From positions 7,316,001 to 7,380,000 of the forward strand of contig NZ_CP070225.1 of the NCBI RefSeq assembly GCF_021631985.1: 64,000 nt of DNA. Reading direction: 5' to 3'. Positions 51,841 to 61,429 of the stretch are shown in pieces (positions within the stretch are counted from its first letter, which is position 1; every line of letters begins with the position of its first letter). Both the position numbers and the translations under genes were made by a program. Origin of the DNA: Sandaracinus amylolyticus (lineage in GTDB: Bacteria; Myxococcota_A; Polyangia; Polyangiales; Sandaracinaceae). A model generated the notes under the pieces. It was not told where the DNA came from. It was given only the letters and a program-made list of their open reading frames with translations, and ran no database searches.

Positions 51841-53106
51841 GTGCGAGGTGTCCAATCGCGAGAGGGCCCCGGCCCTCTCCAGAGGACCCGATTCGCGCCG
51901 TGGGCGGCCGCGACGTTCGGCATCGTGATGATGTCGAGCATCGCAGTCGCGCCGCGCGCGGCGCACGCGCAGGCCGAAGCCGAGGCCGAGGCCGAGGGCA
52001 CGACCGAAGCCGAGGCTGTCGCCCCGGCCGAGGCCGAGGTCCCGGCCGAGGCCGAGACCGAGGTGGCGGTCGAGGCGGCGGCCGAGGAGCCCGAGGCGCA
52101 GCCGCCCACGACGACCGACGAGCCGGCGACGCCGGATACGACTGCGAGCGTGAGCGCGCAGCAGCCGGCGGATCAGGCCGCACAAGCCCCGGGTGAGCCG
52201 CAGGCGCCGGCTCGTGGGTGCACCGCGCAGGACGTGCTGCGCGGTCTCTGCACCGCAGAGCAGGCGGCGGCGAGCGCAGCGGAGAAGTTCTGGCGCGTGA
52301 TGGGACGAATCGACTACCAGCAGCCGATCGTCCTCGACCGCGATCCCGAGAACGACATCCTCATGTTCTACTATCTCGGGGTCGAATTCGACGTTCCGGT
52401 CCTGCAGGGGCTCTACGCCACGGCGTGGGGTGGTCTCTCGCAGCGATTCTGGACGGTCGATGGGGAGTCGGCCGTCGACTTCACCGATCCCTTCGTCGGC
52501 GTGGGTCTCCGGCACTCGCAGTCGCTGCGCGACATCGGGCTCCCGGATCACTCGCTCCACTTCGTGCACCGGCTCGCCGCGTATTTCCCGGTGTCCCGGG
52601 AGAGCCGCGCGAACCTGTACTACACGGCGCTCGATTGGATCACGGCGATGCGTCTGCCGGTGATCCATCGATTCATGGTGGGTGTCGATCTGCGCGCGCA
52701 GTATCGATTCCACGAGTACGCGGAGCAGAACGGCGCGGTGATCGTCGATGCGTGGGACACCTCGGGTGGTCTCAACACGCGTCTGCGGCTCGAGGCGGGT
52801 CTGCTGCTGCAGCAGGGGATCTTCGACGATCCCACGTTCGGATCGCTGATCGTGCAGGGCTCGGCCGGCATCCGCGGGCTGCTGCGGTACATGGCCGCCG
52901 ACGAGTCGACCACGGGCGCGCGCGATCCGTGGGAGGGCGACTGGTACTGGTCGCTGGGCGCGACGTACACGCCGATCGAGTACGTGTCGCTCACTCTCTC
53001 GCTCGAGCACGGATACAGCGACATCGTGCGCGGCGGCGTGCAGCAGATCATCGGCTTCGATCGTGACGAGACGCGCTTCGTCGTGAGCTTGTTCGGCCGT
53101 TACTGA
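51841..53106 (+). CDS. Outer-membrane beta-barrel protein of the metzincin cassette
   Basis: A 421-residue exported protein. An extended N-terminus holds a signal peptide (cleavage near AAHAQ), then an Ala/Glu-rich linker of about 75 residues (AEAEAEAEG type), then a two-cysteine segment. From about residue 150 alternating strands (ILMFYYLGVEFDVPVLQGLYATAWGG, then FVGVGLRHSQSL) and the final strand RFVVSLFGRY, ending in an aromatic residue, indicate a beta-barrel. The GTG start is 1 bp after the previous stop. Third and last gene of the cassette, followed by a strong terminator. It might be the export or display channel for the protease; this is inference. Confidence 0.78.
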   Translation: MRGVQSREGPGPLQRTRFAPWAAATFGIVMMSSIAVAPRAAHAQAEAEAEAEGTTEAEAVAPAEAEVPAEAETEVAVEAAAEEPEAQPPTTTDEPATPDTTASVSAQQPADQAAQAPGEPQAPARGCTAQDVLRGLCTAEQAAASAAEKFWRVMGRIDYQQPIVLDRDPENDILMFYYLGVEFDVPVLQGLYATAWGGLSQRFWTVDGESAVDFTDPFVGVGLRHSQSLRDIGLPDHSLHFVHRLAAYFPVSRESRANLYYTALDWITAMRLPVIHRFMVGVDLRAQYRFHEYAEQNGAVIVDAWDTSGGLNTRLRLEAGLLLQQGIFDDPTFGSLIVQGSAGIRGLLRYMAADESTTGARDPWEGDWYWSLGATYTPIEYVSLTLSLEHGYSDIVRGGVQQIIGFDRDETRFVVSLFGRY

Positions 53107-53130
53107 CGAACATCGCTCGTTCTCGGGAGG

Positions 53131-53164
53131 ACGCCGCAGCGGAGATTCGTCTCTGCTGCGGCGT
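53131..53164. terminator. Terminator between convergent genes
   Basis: ACGCCGCAGC-G-GAGA pairs with TCTC-T-GCTGCGGCGT around a TTCG loop (15-bp stem with one G-T pair), followed on the plus strand by TCTCGTCTCTT. It lies 24 bp after the beta-barrel gene stop and 10 bp before the stop of the convergent RCC1 gene, so it may serve both. Confidence 0.85.
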
Positions 53165-53174
53165 TCTCGTCTCT

Positions 53175-56100
53175 TCAGCGACCGACGTCGAGGGCCATGC
53201 GCGGCGTGAGCTGATCGCCGATGGGCTCGGCCGTCGCACCGTTGGCGAGCCAATATCCACCGGCGCCCCAACACACCGGCTGTCCACTGGCACGCACCGC
53301 ACAGCAGTGCTGACGACCACAGTCGATCGCGACGGCGTTGCGGAGCGTGGGAATCGCGACCGGCACCGCGCTGCTGGTGCTGCCGCCGGTGCCGAGGCGC
53401 CCGTTCGCGCCCGAGCCGAAGCAGTACGCGCGGCCGTCGCGGGTGCGCAGGCACGCATGATCGCCGCCGACCGCGATCTGCTCGGCCTCGCCGGTGAACC
53501 CCGTGATCGGCTCGGGCGAGGACGCGCCCGGCCAGGGTCCCAGGCTCTCGCCCCAGCAGACCGCGCGTCCGTCGACGAGCACCGCGCACGTCGTGTTCTC
53601 GTGCGCGTCGATGTCGATGGGACGTGCGTCGAGGCCGGTGACCCGCAGCGGCGCAGGTGCGCGCGCGACACGCGCGCTCCCCAGCTGACCATCGCTGCCG
53701 CGGCCCCAGCAGAACACCGCGTCCGAGGTGCGCGCGCACGCGTGGAACGCGCCCGACGCGATCTCGAGGACATCGTCGAGCCCGACCACCGAGAGCAGCG
53801 TGGTCGACACCGACTCCGCGTGATCCGCGCCGAGCTGGCCCGACGCGTTGCGCCCGAAGCACGACACCGTGCCGTCGCGCTCGAGCGCGCACGCGAAGTC
53901 GTCGCCCACCGTCGTGGAGATCGCGTCGATGTCATTGGTGCTGTCGGAGAAATAGCGCGAGTCGCACACGAGCTGACCGGCGCGCGTCACGCGACAGCCG
54001 TACCCGAACGTCACGTGCGCCGCGACGAGGTCGTCGCGCCCGTAGGACTGCTGGGGAACGCCGCGGTTCGAGAGGCCCGCAGGCCCGATCTCGCCCCACG
54101 TGTCGGTGCCCGCGCAGAGCACGCGTCCGTCGTGGCGCACGAAGCAGCTCTCGTCGTGTCCGGCCTCGACGTCGAGCGGCGCGACGATCGCCGACACGCG
54201 CACCGGGCGCGTGGTGCGCAGGTATCCGGGGAGCGGCGCGCTCGCGAGATGATCGGTGCGACCGTCGCCGAGCTGACGCGAGTCGCCGAGGCCCCAGCAG
54301 TACGTTCCGTCGCTGCGCGTGGCGCAGGTGTGCTCGGAGCCCACGGCGAAGGCGAGGATGCCGTCGAGCCCGACGACCGCCGCGGGCGCGAGCGCGTCGG
54401 CGCCGCTGGTCGTGCCGGGGCCGGCCCACGAGTCGTCGCCGATCTGTCCGCTCGCGTTGTCGCCCCAGCACACGAGGGTGCCAGTCGCGCGGAGCGCGCA
54501 CGCGTGTCGCCCGCCACCGGCCTCGATACGCACGGCGTCGGTGAGACCGGCGACGCGCACCGGCGCGGTGGCCGTCGTGCCGGGCGCAGGACAGCCCGCG
54601 GTGCCCTGGCACCCGAGGCGCCCATCGGCGCTCCCGCCCCAGCACGACACCGCGCCGCTCGCGTGGCGCGCGCACGCGAAGTCGAAGCCGACCGCGACCT
54701 CGACCGCGTCGGTGATGCCGGTGACCTCGACGATGCCCGGCGTCGTCGTGCCGCCACCGAGGTTGCCGCCGTAGTTCGGGCCCCAGCACGTCACTCGACC
54801 CGACGAACGCACCGCGCAGTTCATCACGTAGCCCGCGTCGACCTGCACCGCGTCGTCGATGCCCGTGATCTCCGTGGTCCGCTGCGACGTGCCGGGCGCG
54901 CAGTCGCTCGTCGTGCCGTCGACCACGCCCTGGCAGCTCGCGCCCCAGCACACGACGCGACCGCCGCGCACCGCGCACGCGTGTTGTCCGCCGAGCGAGA
55001 AGTCGCTCACCGCGCCGAGCGCCGAGAGGCGACCGAAGCCGCCCGCGACCGCAGGAAATCCGCCGAAGGTGCGAGGGCCGAGGAGGCCGTCCCAGCCCCA
55101 GCAGGTGAGCACGTCGTCGGCGCCGCGCGCGCACGTGGTGCCGATGCCGGCCTCGATCTCGCGCACGCCTTCGACCCCGGGGACGAGCACCGCTTCGTCG
55201 GCTGCAGCCGCGGTGTCGCCGAGCTCACCCGACGTGTTGCCGCCCCAGCACACGACGCGCGTGTCGGGGCGGATCGCGCAGGTGTGCGCGTTGCCGGCCG
55301 CGATCGCCTGCGGCACGCAGCCGGTGCCCGCGACGGTGCTGCCTTCGAGATCGTCGATCACTCCGTCGCAGTCGTCGTCGATCCCGTTGCAGGCCTCGAA
55401 CGCGCCGGGGTAGGTCGCAGCGCGGCTGTCGTCGCAGTCGTCCTTGGGGAGCGCGCCGGGCGCGTCGAGGCACGACGACGTGAGCGCGGCGTGACCATCG
55501 CCGTCGTCGTCCTCGCCGGGCTGCGCGCTGGGCACACGCATCCGGACGCCGTCGATGCGGCAGTCGTCGTCGCGTCCGTCGCAGATCTCCGGCGCGTCGA
55601 AGTACACGCGCGGATCGGTGTCGTCGCAGTCGCTCGCGAGCGTGCCGGCGCAGAGCACGTCGGCGTGTCCGTCGCCGTCGTTGTCCTCGGCGGGGTGATC
55701 GAGCAGACCGTTGCAGTCGTCGTCGACTCCGTTGCAGACCTCGATCGCGCCCGGCGAGATGCCGGCGCGGGTGTCGTCGCAGTCGCCGCCGCACACGAGC
55801 GCGCCGAGACCGCGATCCTGGCAGCACGCCGACGAGACCTCGCCGTCGTCGTCGAGATCCCCTTCGTCGCCGGCGAGGGTCGTCGGGTCGCAGTCCTCGT
55901 CGAGCCCTTCGGCGTCGCATCGCTCGGAATTGCCGGGAAAACGTTGATCATTCGCGTCGTCGCAGTCGTCACCGCCGCAGTCCGTCGATTCGCTTCCGTC
56001 TCCGTCGGCGTCGCTCGCGACGCTGCAGTCGCTGATGCAGCGCGCCTCTTCCTCGCTGCACGACTGGCTCGCGAGGCAGGGCATCGCGCCGGCGACGCAC

Positions 56101-56324
56101 CGCGATGCGACGCAGCGCTCGACGCCGTTGCAGAACGTGTCGTCGGCGCAGTCGCGATCGACGACGCAGTCGCTGGCCGTCGCGTCGGGCGAGGCGACCC
56201 CGCCGTCGTCGTCGGGCGGTGGGTCGTCGTCGCCGCACCCGGGGAGCAGCGCGAGGGCGGCGACGAGAGCGAAGAAGAGCGTGTGCAGTCGAAGAACGAG
56301 AGAAGCCTGGGTGCTGCCGATCAC
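53175..56324 (-). CDS. MopE-type metal-binding and RCC1-repeat lipoprotein
   Basis: A 1049-residue lipoprotein (lipobox LLPGC, then Asp-rich linker). Residues 45-290 hold several copies of the putative metal-binding motif of MopE-type proteins (DCDDTRAGISPGAIEVCNG, DDDCNGLLD, DGDGHADVLC). These Asp clusters suggest calcium or copper binding. Residues 300-1049 are RCC1/ATS1-type repeats of about 50 residues, each with a Cys-Ala/Trp-Gly core (HACAVRGGRVVCWGA, TCATRSDGTYCWGLG), giving one or two seven-bladed propellers. GTG 56324 opens the signal peptide. The family is abundant in myxobacteria as surface proteins of unknown role. Confidence 0.88.
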   Translation of the reverse strand: MIGSTQASLVLRLHTLFFALVAALALLPGCGDDDPPPDDDGGVASPDATASDCVVDRDCADDTFCNGVERCVASRCVAGAMPCLASQSCSEEEARCISDCSVASDADGDGSESTDCGGDDCDDANDQRFPGNSERCDAEGLDEDCDPTTLAGDEGDLDDDGEVSSACCQDRGLGALVCGGDCDDTRAGISPGAIEVCNGVDDDCNGLLDHPAEDNDGDGHADVLCAGTLASDCDDTDPRVYFDAPEICDGRDDDCRIDGVRMRVPSAQPGEDDDGDGHAALTSSCLDAPGALPKDDCDDSRAATYPGAFEACNGIDDDCDGVIDDLEGSTVAGTGCVPQAIAAGNAHTCAIRPDTRVVCWGGNTSGELGDTAAAADEAVLVPGVEGVREIEAGIGTTCARGADDVLTCWGWDGLLGPRTFGGFPAVAGGFGRLSALGAVSDFSLGGQHACAVRGGRVVCWGASCQGVVDGTTSDCAPGTSQRTTEITGIDDAVQVDAGYVMNCAVRSSGRVTCWGPNYGGNLGGGTTTPGIVEVTGITDAVEVAVGFDFACARHASGAVSCWGGSADGRLGCQGTAGCPAPGTTATAPVRVAGLTDAVRIEAGGGRHACALRATGTLVCWGDNASGQIGDDSWAGPGTTSGADALAPAAVVGLDGILAFAVGSEHTCATRSDGTYCWGLGDSRQLGDGRTDHLASAPLPGYLRTTRPVRVSAIVAPLDVEAGHDESCFVRHDGRVLCAGTDTWGEIGPAGLSNRGVPQQSYGRDDLVAAHVTFGYGCRVTRAGQLVCDSRYFSDSTNDIDAISTTVGDDFACALERDGTVSCFGRNASGQLGADHAESVSTTLLSVVGLDDVLEIASGAFHACARTSDAVFCWGRGSDGQLGSARVARAPAPLRVTGLDARPIDIDAHENTTCAVLVDGRAVCWGESLGPWPGASSPEPITGFTGEAEQIAVGGDHACLRTRDGRAYCFGSGANGRLGTGGSTSSAVPVAIPTLRNAVAIDCGRQHCCAVRASGQPVCWGAGGYWLANGATAEPIGDQLTPRMALDVGR

Positions 56325-56344
56325 GCGCGGGATTCTACGTGCGT

Positions 56345-58693
56345 TCAGCGCGTGTCGTCGCGGCCGCCGACCGGCACGTAGCGCTTCACGTCGGGATCCC
56401 ACTCCAGCACGTCGGCAGTGTCCATGTCGTAATACCAGGCCTGGATCCGCAGCTCGCCCGTCGCGAGCGCCTGCGCGACGACGGGATACGAGCGCAGGTG
56501 CTCGAGCTGACGCACCGAGCACGCCTGCGTCGCATCCGTGAGCGTCGGCGCTGCGGCGAGATCTCCCGCGATCACCGACGCGCCCTTCGCCCAGTGCGCG
56601 AGCGCCGGCAGATCACCGAGCTTGCCTCCACCCTCGCGCAGCGCGGTCATCGCGCCGCACTTGCTGTGCCCGCACACGACGACGTTGCGCACACCGAGCA
56701 CGCGCACCGCGTACTCGAGCGCCGCGCCCTCGTCGTTCAGCGTCTCGCTCCCCGCGGGCGGCAGCAGCGCGCCGATGTTGCGCACGACGAAGAGCTCGCC
56801 GGGCTGCGATCCCGTGATGAGCGACGGATTCACCCGCGAGTCGGCGCAGGTGAGGAACAACGTGTGCGGCGCCTGTCCGACCGCGAGGCGATCGAGCAGC
56901 GGCGAGAGCTGTCCGCGCACCTGATCGCGGAAGCGCTCGACGCCGCGCGTGAGCCGCTGGTGCGCGTTCTCGGGCGAGCGGCTGCGCCGGCCGATCACCT
57001 TGTCGAGCTCCTCTTCGACGTAGGCGATCGACTCGCGCACGCCGCCGTCCTCGCCGATCGCGAGCAATCGACGCTCGACCTCGGCGTTCGGTCCGAGCAG
57101 CGCGACGCGGCCACCGCGCGCGCGCCACGCGGTCGCGAGCTCGATCACCGAGCTCGCCGCGCTGGCGTCGATCGAGTCGACGTGACGGAGGTCGAGCACG
57201 AGGCCGTGCTGCGCGTCGAGGCCGGCGAGCTCACCGCGCAGCTCGTCGATGCGCGTCGTCGTGAGGAACGTGAGCGGGCCCGAGAAACCCATGTGGTGCG
57301 GCGTTCCGTCGTGCGCCGGGTGCAGCTCGCCGCGCACGCGGCTCAGGCGCAGCACCGCGACCACGAGCGCCGCGATCAGGCCGGCCTGCACGCCGACGAG
57401 CAGATCGAACGCGACCATCGTGAAGACGGTCACGAGGAAGACCACCGCCTCGACCCGCGCCGCGTGCCACAGCTCGCGAAGGTACTTCGTGTCGAGCATG
57501 CGGATGCCGGTCGCGAGGAGCACGCCCGCGAGCGCCGCGATCGGCATGCTCGCGACGAGGTCGGGCACGAGGTACACGCACGCGATCAGCGCGAGCGCGT
57601 GGATGATCGCGGCGCGTCGGGTGCGCGCGCCCGACTGCACGTTGAGCGCGGAGCGCGCGATCACGCTCGTCACCGGGATGCCGCCGAAGAGCGAGACCGC
57701 GACGTTGCCGATGCCCTGTCCGACCAGCTCCTGATCCGCGTCGTGCGAGGGCGCGCCGGGGCCGCGCAGCTTGTCGACCGCGCTCGCCGAGAGCAGCGAC
57801 TCGAGCGACGCGAGCGCGTACACGACGAACACGTCGCCCACCAGCGCGAGCACGCCGTGGCGCGGCCAGTCGGGCAGCGAGGGCGCGGGCAGGCCGCGCG
57901 GGATCTCGCCGAGCAGCGGCACGTCGGCGCCGGTCGCGGTGACGATCGCGGTGGGGATCGCGACGGCGATCAGCGCGGTCGGGATCTTCGGCCATCGCCG
58001 GGGCACGAGCACCATTCCGAGCACCACCGAGCCCGAGATCGCGACCGCGATCGGGTTCGCGTGCGTGAGGTACTCGGCGATGTGCGAGACGACGTCGAGC
58101 ACGTGCGACTCGTCGGGCGAGGGCAGGCCCAGCGCGCGCGGGAGCTGACCCACGAGGATCAGCACGCCGATGCCCGCGGTGAAGCCGTGCACGACGCTGA
58201 GCGGGACGAGCCGCATCACCCGGCCGATGCCGAGCGTACCGGTGGCGATCTGCAAGAGACCGCAGCCGAGCCCGACGAAGAGCAGACCGCCGAGGCCGTG
58301 GGTGTCGACGATCTGCCCGAGCAGCACCGCCATCGCAGCGGCCGGGCCGCTCACGCCGAGCTGCTGGCCGCCGAAGAGCGCGACCGCGATGCCCGCGATG
58401 ATCGCGGTGGTGAGGCCCACCGCGGGCGGCACGTCGGACGCGAGCGCGATCGCGAGCGAGAGCGGCAGCGCGATGCAGGCGACGGTGAGGCCGGCGATCA
58501 GATCTTCGCGCAGGCCGTGGCGCGAGAGCATCGCGCGCCACTCGGGCAGGAGCGAGCGCACGCCGAGATCGGAGCGCACGCCGCGCAGCGTGCGCATCGC
58601 GTTGCGCTTCATGACCGGCGCGGGCGGGAGGATCGAGATGGTGGGGGACGGACTGGTGGAGCTGCTGTCGATCGGACGCGGACTCTCGGGCAT
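56345..58693 (-). CDS. SulP-type anion transporter fused to STAS and beta-carbonic anhydrase
   Basis: A 782-residue inner-membrane protein. Residues 60-440 are a SulP permease (LREDLIAGLTVACIALPLSLAIALASD, then AVALFGGQQLGVSGPAAAMAVLL). Residues 470-565 are a STAS domain (LVLDLRHVDSIDASAASSVIELA). Residues 585-775 are a beta-carbonic anhydrase with zinc ligands in CADSRVNPS (near 614) and CGHSKCGAM (near 675), catalytic Asp in CADSR intact. Such fusions are thought to move bicarbonate and interconvert it with CO2 at the membrane. ATG 58693 has GAGG upstream; ATG 58612 is an alternative that drops a Pro/Ser-rich leader. No other carbonic anhydrase gene was seen in the window. Confidence 0.95.
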   Translation of the reverse strand: MPESPRPIDSSSTSPSPTISILPPAPVMKRNAMRTLRGVRSDLGVRSLLPEWRAMLSRHGLREDLIAGLTVACIALPLSLAIALASDVPPAVGLTTAIIAGIAVALFGGQQLGVSGPAAAMAVLLGQIVDTHGLGGLLFVGLGCGLLQIATGTLGIGRVMRLVPLSVVHGFTAGIGVLILVGQLPRALGLPSPDESHVLDVVSHIAEYLTHANPIAVAISGSVVLGMVLVPRRWPKIPTALIAVAIPTAIVTATGADVPLLGEIPRGLPAPSLPDWPRHGVLALVGDVFVVYALASLESLLSASAVDKLRGPGAPSHDADQELVGQGIGNVAVSLFGGIPVTSVIARSALNVQSGARTRRAAIIHALALIACVYLVPDLVASMPIAALAGVLLATGIRMLDTKYLRELWHAARVEAVVFLVTVFTMVAFDLLVGVQAGLIAALVVAVLRLSRVRGELHPAHDGTPHHMGFSGPLTFLTTTRIDELRGELAGLDAQHGLVLDLRHVDSIDASAASSVIELATAWRARGGRVALLGPNAEVERRLLAIGEDGGVRESIAYVEEELDKVIGRRSRSPENAHQRLTRGVERFRDQVRGQLSPLLDRLAVGQAPHTLFLTCADSRVNPSLITGSQPGELFVVRNIGALLPPAGSETLNDEGAALEYAVRVLGVRNVVVCGHSKCGAMTALREGGGKLGDLPALAHWAKGASVIAGDLAAAPTLTDATQACSVRQLEHLRSYPVVAQALATGELRIQAWYYDMDTADVLEWDPDVKRYVPVGGRDDTR

Positions 58694-58769
58694 CGTGTTC
58701 CTCGAGCGAAAACGGGCACGGATGGGCGCAGCGCGAGGGATCGCGCGGCGCGGCTCGGACCGGGCTCGT

Positions 58770-59123
58770 TCAGGCTCGCGGAGGGCGTGTGCCGCGGAGC
58801 GGGACGCGGCCGCGTCGATCGTGGAGCGTCGCGGCGGGCGACCACACGATGCGGTGCCCGGGCGGGCACACCAGCGGCTGATCGTGCAGGAGGTCGTCGT
58901 CGAGCGAAGGACTGTGGGTCTCTTCGTCGATCTCGTCGGAGTCGGCCGCCTCGGCGAGCGCGAGGGTCGGATCCGCCTCGCTCGCGGGCTCGCTCATGTC
59001 GAGATGCGCGTGCTCGCCCGCCGTGAACGCCTCGATCGCGATGCCACCGAGGGGCAGCAGCGCGATGAAGAGCGCGATCGCGGCGAGCATGGCGACGAGG
59101 GCGCGCACGAGTGGCGTTCGCAT
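58770..59123 (-). CDS. Small membrane-anchored or secreted protein
   Basis: A 117-residue protein with an N-terminal hydrophobic segment (LVAMLAAIALFIALLPLGGIAI, preceded by Arg) that could be a signal or an anchor. The rest is acidic, with HAHLDMSEPASEADPTLALAEAADSDEIDEE and a PGHRIVW stretch near the end. No family recognised. It lies between the transporter fusion and the sensor kinase on the same strand, with 35 bp to the kinase stop and 76 bp to the transporter start. It may belong to the kinase transcript. Confidence 0.6.
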   Translation of the reverse strand: MRTPLVRALVAMLAAIALFIALLPLGGIAIEAFTAGEHAHLDMSEPASEADPTLALAEAADSDEIDEETHSPSLDDDLLHDQPLVCPPGHRIVWSPAATLHDRRGRVPLRGTRPPRA

Positions 59124-59158
59124 AGGGCGAAGGACGGCGACGGTCAAGAAGACGTGCG

Positions 59159-61429
59159 TCAGCGACGCTGGGCGCGCGGTGCGGCGGATGTGCGGAGCGA
59201 GCGCTCGATCGCGCGCAGCTCGGCACCGATCGCGGCGGCGCTGGGACGCGACGACGGCTCGAGCGAGAGGCACGCGTCGACGAGCGCGAGCAACCTCGGA
59301 TCGAGCGAAGGCACGCGCGCCGCGAGCGCGATGTGCGGCAGCGGCTCGACCCCACGCGCGACCAGCGAAGCCGGCGGCTCGGTCCACGGCCCCGCGCCCG
59401 ACAACAGCTCGTACGCCATCACGCCGAAGCCGAACACGTCGGAGCGCGTGCCGAACGAGCTCGCATCGCGTCCCAGCTCGGGCGCCATGTAGCGCGGGGT
59501 GCCCGCGACCGCGCCGAGCTCGGTCAGCGCGTCGGGCGCGCTCGGCTCGTCGAGCGTCTCCTCGAGCCGGGCCTCCGAGGCGACGCGCTCCTTCAGCTCG
59601 ACGATGTCGCTCGCACGCGGCGGCAGCGGCGACGATCGAATGCGCTCGGAGTGGCTCTGGGTGCGGCGCAGCGCAGGGCGCGAGATGCCGAAGTCCGTGA
59701 GCTTCGCGATCGGGCTCTCGCCGTGCCGGAAGAAGAGCACGTTCGCGGGCTTCAGATCGCGATGGATGATCCCGAGGCGGTGCAGCTCGGCGAGCCCCTC
59801 GGCGATCTGCGCGAGCACCACGATCGCGAGCGCCGGCGTGCGATATCGCTCGCGGTGCTGCTTGAGCGTCCCTTCGCGCGCGAGCTCGAGCACGAGGAAG
59901 AGCTGCCCCGCGCGCGTCACGTCGACGTCGACGATCTCGACGACGTTCGGATGCCGCACGCGCGACGCGAGGTGCGCCTCGCGCGCGAGCCGCGCCACCG
60001 CGGTGCCGTTCGCCTCGAGGGCGATCTTGATCGCGAACTGCGATCCATCGGAGACGCGCGTGGCCTCGTACACCACGCCCATGCCGCCCTCGTCGAGGAT
60101 GCGCTCGAGCCGGTAGCGATCGCTGAGCACGTCGCCGGCCGCCGGCTCGACCACGGCGGGTCGCACCTTCGCGACGACCGAGAGCGCCGAGAAGAGCTGC
60201 TCGGAGCGCGACGCGACCTGATGACGGAGCTCGGCGTTGAGCGCCTCGACTTCCTTCTGCCGCGCCTCGAGCAGCGCGAGCCGATCGGCGAGCTCGGCGT
60301 TGAGGCGATCGGCGTCGCCGAGCGCGAGCACGTGGTTGCGCGAGAGCAGCAGCGAGAGGAAGAGCGCGAAGAACGCGAGCCCGACGACGCCGGGACGTGC
60401 ACCGCCGAGCGGCTCGCCGAGCGCGTACCACGTCCAGAGATCGCTCCAGGTCGTGGTCGCGAGCGCCATCCACGCGAGGAAGAGCAGGAGCGCGCTGCCG
60501 CGATCACGGGAGCACACGAGGAGGCCGATCCCGCGCGCGAGCTGGTAGATCGTGACCGTCGCGACCAGCGCGACGACGAAGGGCACCGCGACCTGCGTGG
60601 CGACGTAGGGGCCCGAGAAGAGCACGACGACGATCGCGCTCACGGCGACGCCGACCCCGAACGCGCGCGGCGGTCGCCCCAGCGAGAACGCGGCGTGCGT
60701 GAAGTGCACCGAGGCCCACACCGCGGCGAGCAGCCCGAGCTCCATCACGACGACGTCGATCGGGCCGAGCCACTGCAGCGCACCGAGCACGAACGCGGGA
60801 TACGTCGACGCCGAGAACGCCTGGATGCCGAACCACAGATAGGGCCTGCGCCGTCGATCGTGGAAGTAGACGAGCAGGCACGTGAGCCCGACCTGCAGCG
60901 TCGCAGCCGCGCCGCACGCCGCGCCGGCGCGGTTCGTCGCGTCGACGATCGACGCCGGCCAGTCGGTGCCGCTCATCGTGCGCAGTCGCGGCACGACGTC
61001 GATCCACGAGGCCTGGGTCCAGCGTCGCGTGACGTGCAGCGCGAGGTGCAGCGACCCGTCGCGCACGAGCGCGCGCGGGATGCGCCATCGCTGCGGCGCG
61101 ATCGCGCGATACGACGCCGCGTGCTCGCCGCGCCCGAACGAGACGTCGTCGGCGCGCAGCGTGACCAGCGCAGCGAGGCTCGGGACGACGAGCTCGAGAT
61201 CGTGCTCGCGCATCTCGGGCGGGATCACGACGTCGGTCTCGAGCACGTGGGTGCCGTCGCGCGCGAACGCGTCACCGACGAGGTGCGCCGGCAGCGTGAC
61301 CGGCACCGCGGGATCGTCGCCCTCGCGCACGGTCCACTCGCGCAACGCGATGCCGCCTTCGCCCGCGGCGCACCCCACCGCGAGCCACACGAGCGTCGAC
61401 GCGAGCGCGCATCGGGCGTGCGGCGGCAT
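59159..61429 (-). CDS. Sensor-type Ser/Thr kinase with 7TM-DISM-like module
   Basis: A 756-residue membrane kinase. The N-terminus has a signal/lipobox-like segment (LVWLAVGC), then a beta-rich extracellular domain (residues 30-165) like the DISM extracellular domain. About seven hydrophobic segments follow between 175 and 385 (TLQVGLTCLLVYF, FVLGALQWLG, VVVMELGLLAAVW, IVVVLFSGPYV, VVALVATVTIY, LLLFLAWMALATTTW, VVGLAFFALFLSLLL). A coiled coil (390-430) leads to a Hanks kinase (435-730) with GGMGVVYEA, IHRDLKPANVLF, DFGISR and GTPRYMAPEL, all catalytic residues intact. 7TM-DISM modules normally sit on histidine kinases or cyclases, so a Ser/Thr kinase output is unusual. ATG 61429 was preferred to GTG 61477, which lacks a Shine-Dalgarno. 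Confidence 0.9.
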   Translation of the reverse strand: MPPHARCALASTLVWLAVGCAAGEGGIALREWTVREGDDPAVPVTLPAHLVGDAFARDGTHVLETDVVIPPEMREHDLELVVPSLAALVTLRADDVSFGRGEHAASYRAIAPQRWRIPRALVRDGSLHLALHVTRRWTQASWIDVVPRLRTMSGTDWPASIVDATNRAGAACGAAATLQVGLTCLLVYFHDRRRRPYLWFGIQAFSASTYPAFVLGALQWLGPIDVVVMELGLLAAVWASVHFTHAAFSLGRPPRAFGVGVAVSAIVVVLFSGPYVATQVAVPFVVALVATVTIYQLARGIGLLVCSRDRGSALLLFLAWMALATTTWSDLWTWYALGEPLGGARPGVVGLAFFALFLSLLLSRNHVLALGDADRLNAELADRLALLEARQKEVEALNAELRHQVASRSEQLFSALSVVAKVRPAVVEPAAGDVLSDRYRLERILDEGGMGVVYEATRVSDGSQFAIKIALEANGTAVARLAREAHLASRVRHPNVVEIVDVDVTRAGQLFLVLELAREGTLKQHRERYRTPALAIVVLAQIAEGLAELHRLGIIHRDLKPANVLFFRHGESPIAKLTDFGISRPALRRTQSHSERIRSSPLPPRASDIVELKERVASEARLEETLDEPSAPDALTELGAVAGTPRYMAPELGRDASSFGTRSDVFGFGVMAYELLSGAGPWTEPPASLVARGVEPLPHIALAARVPSLDPRLLALVDACLSLEPSSRPSAAAIGAELRAIERSLRTSAAPRAQRR

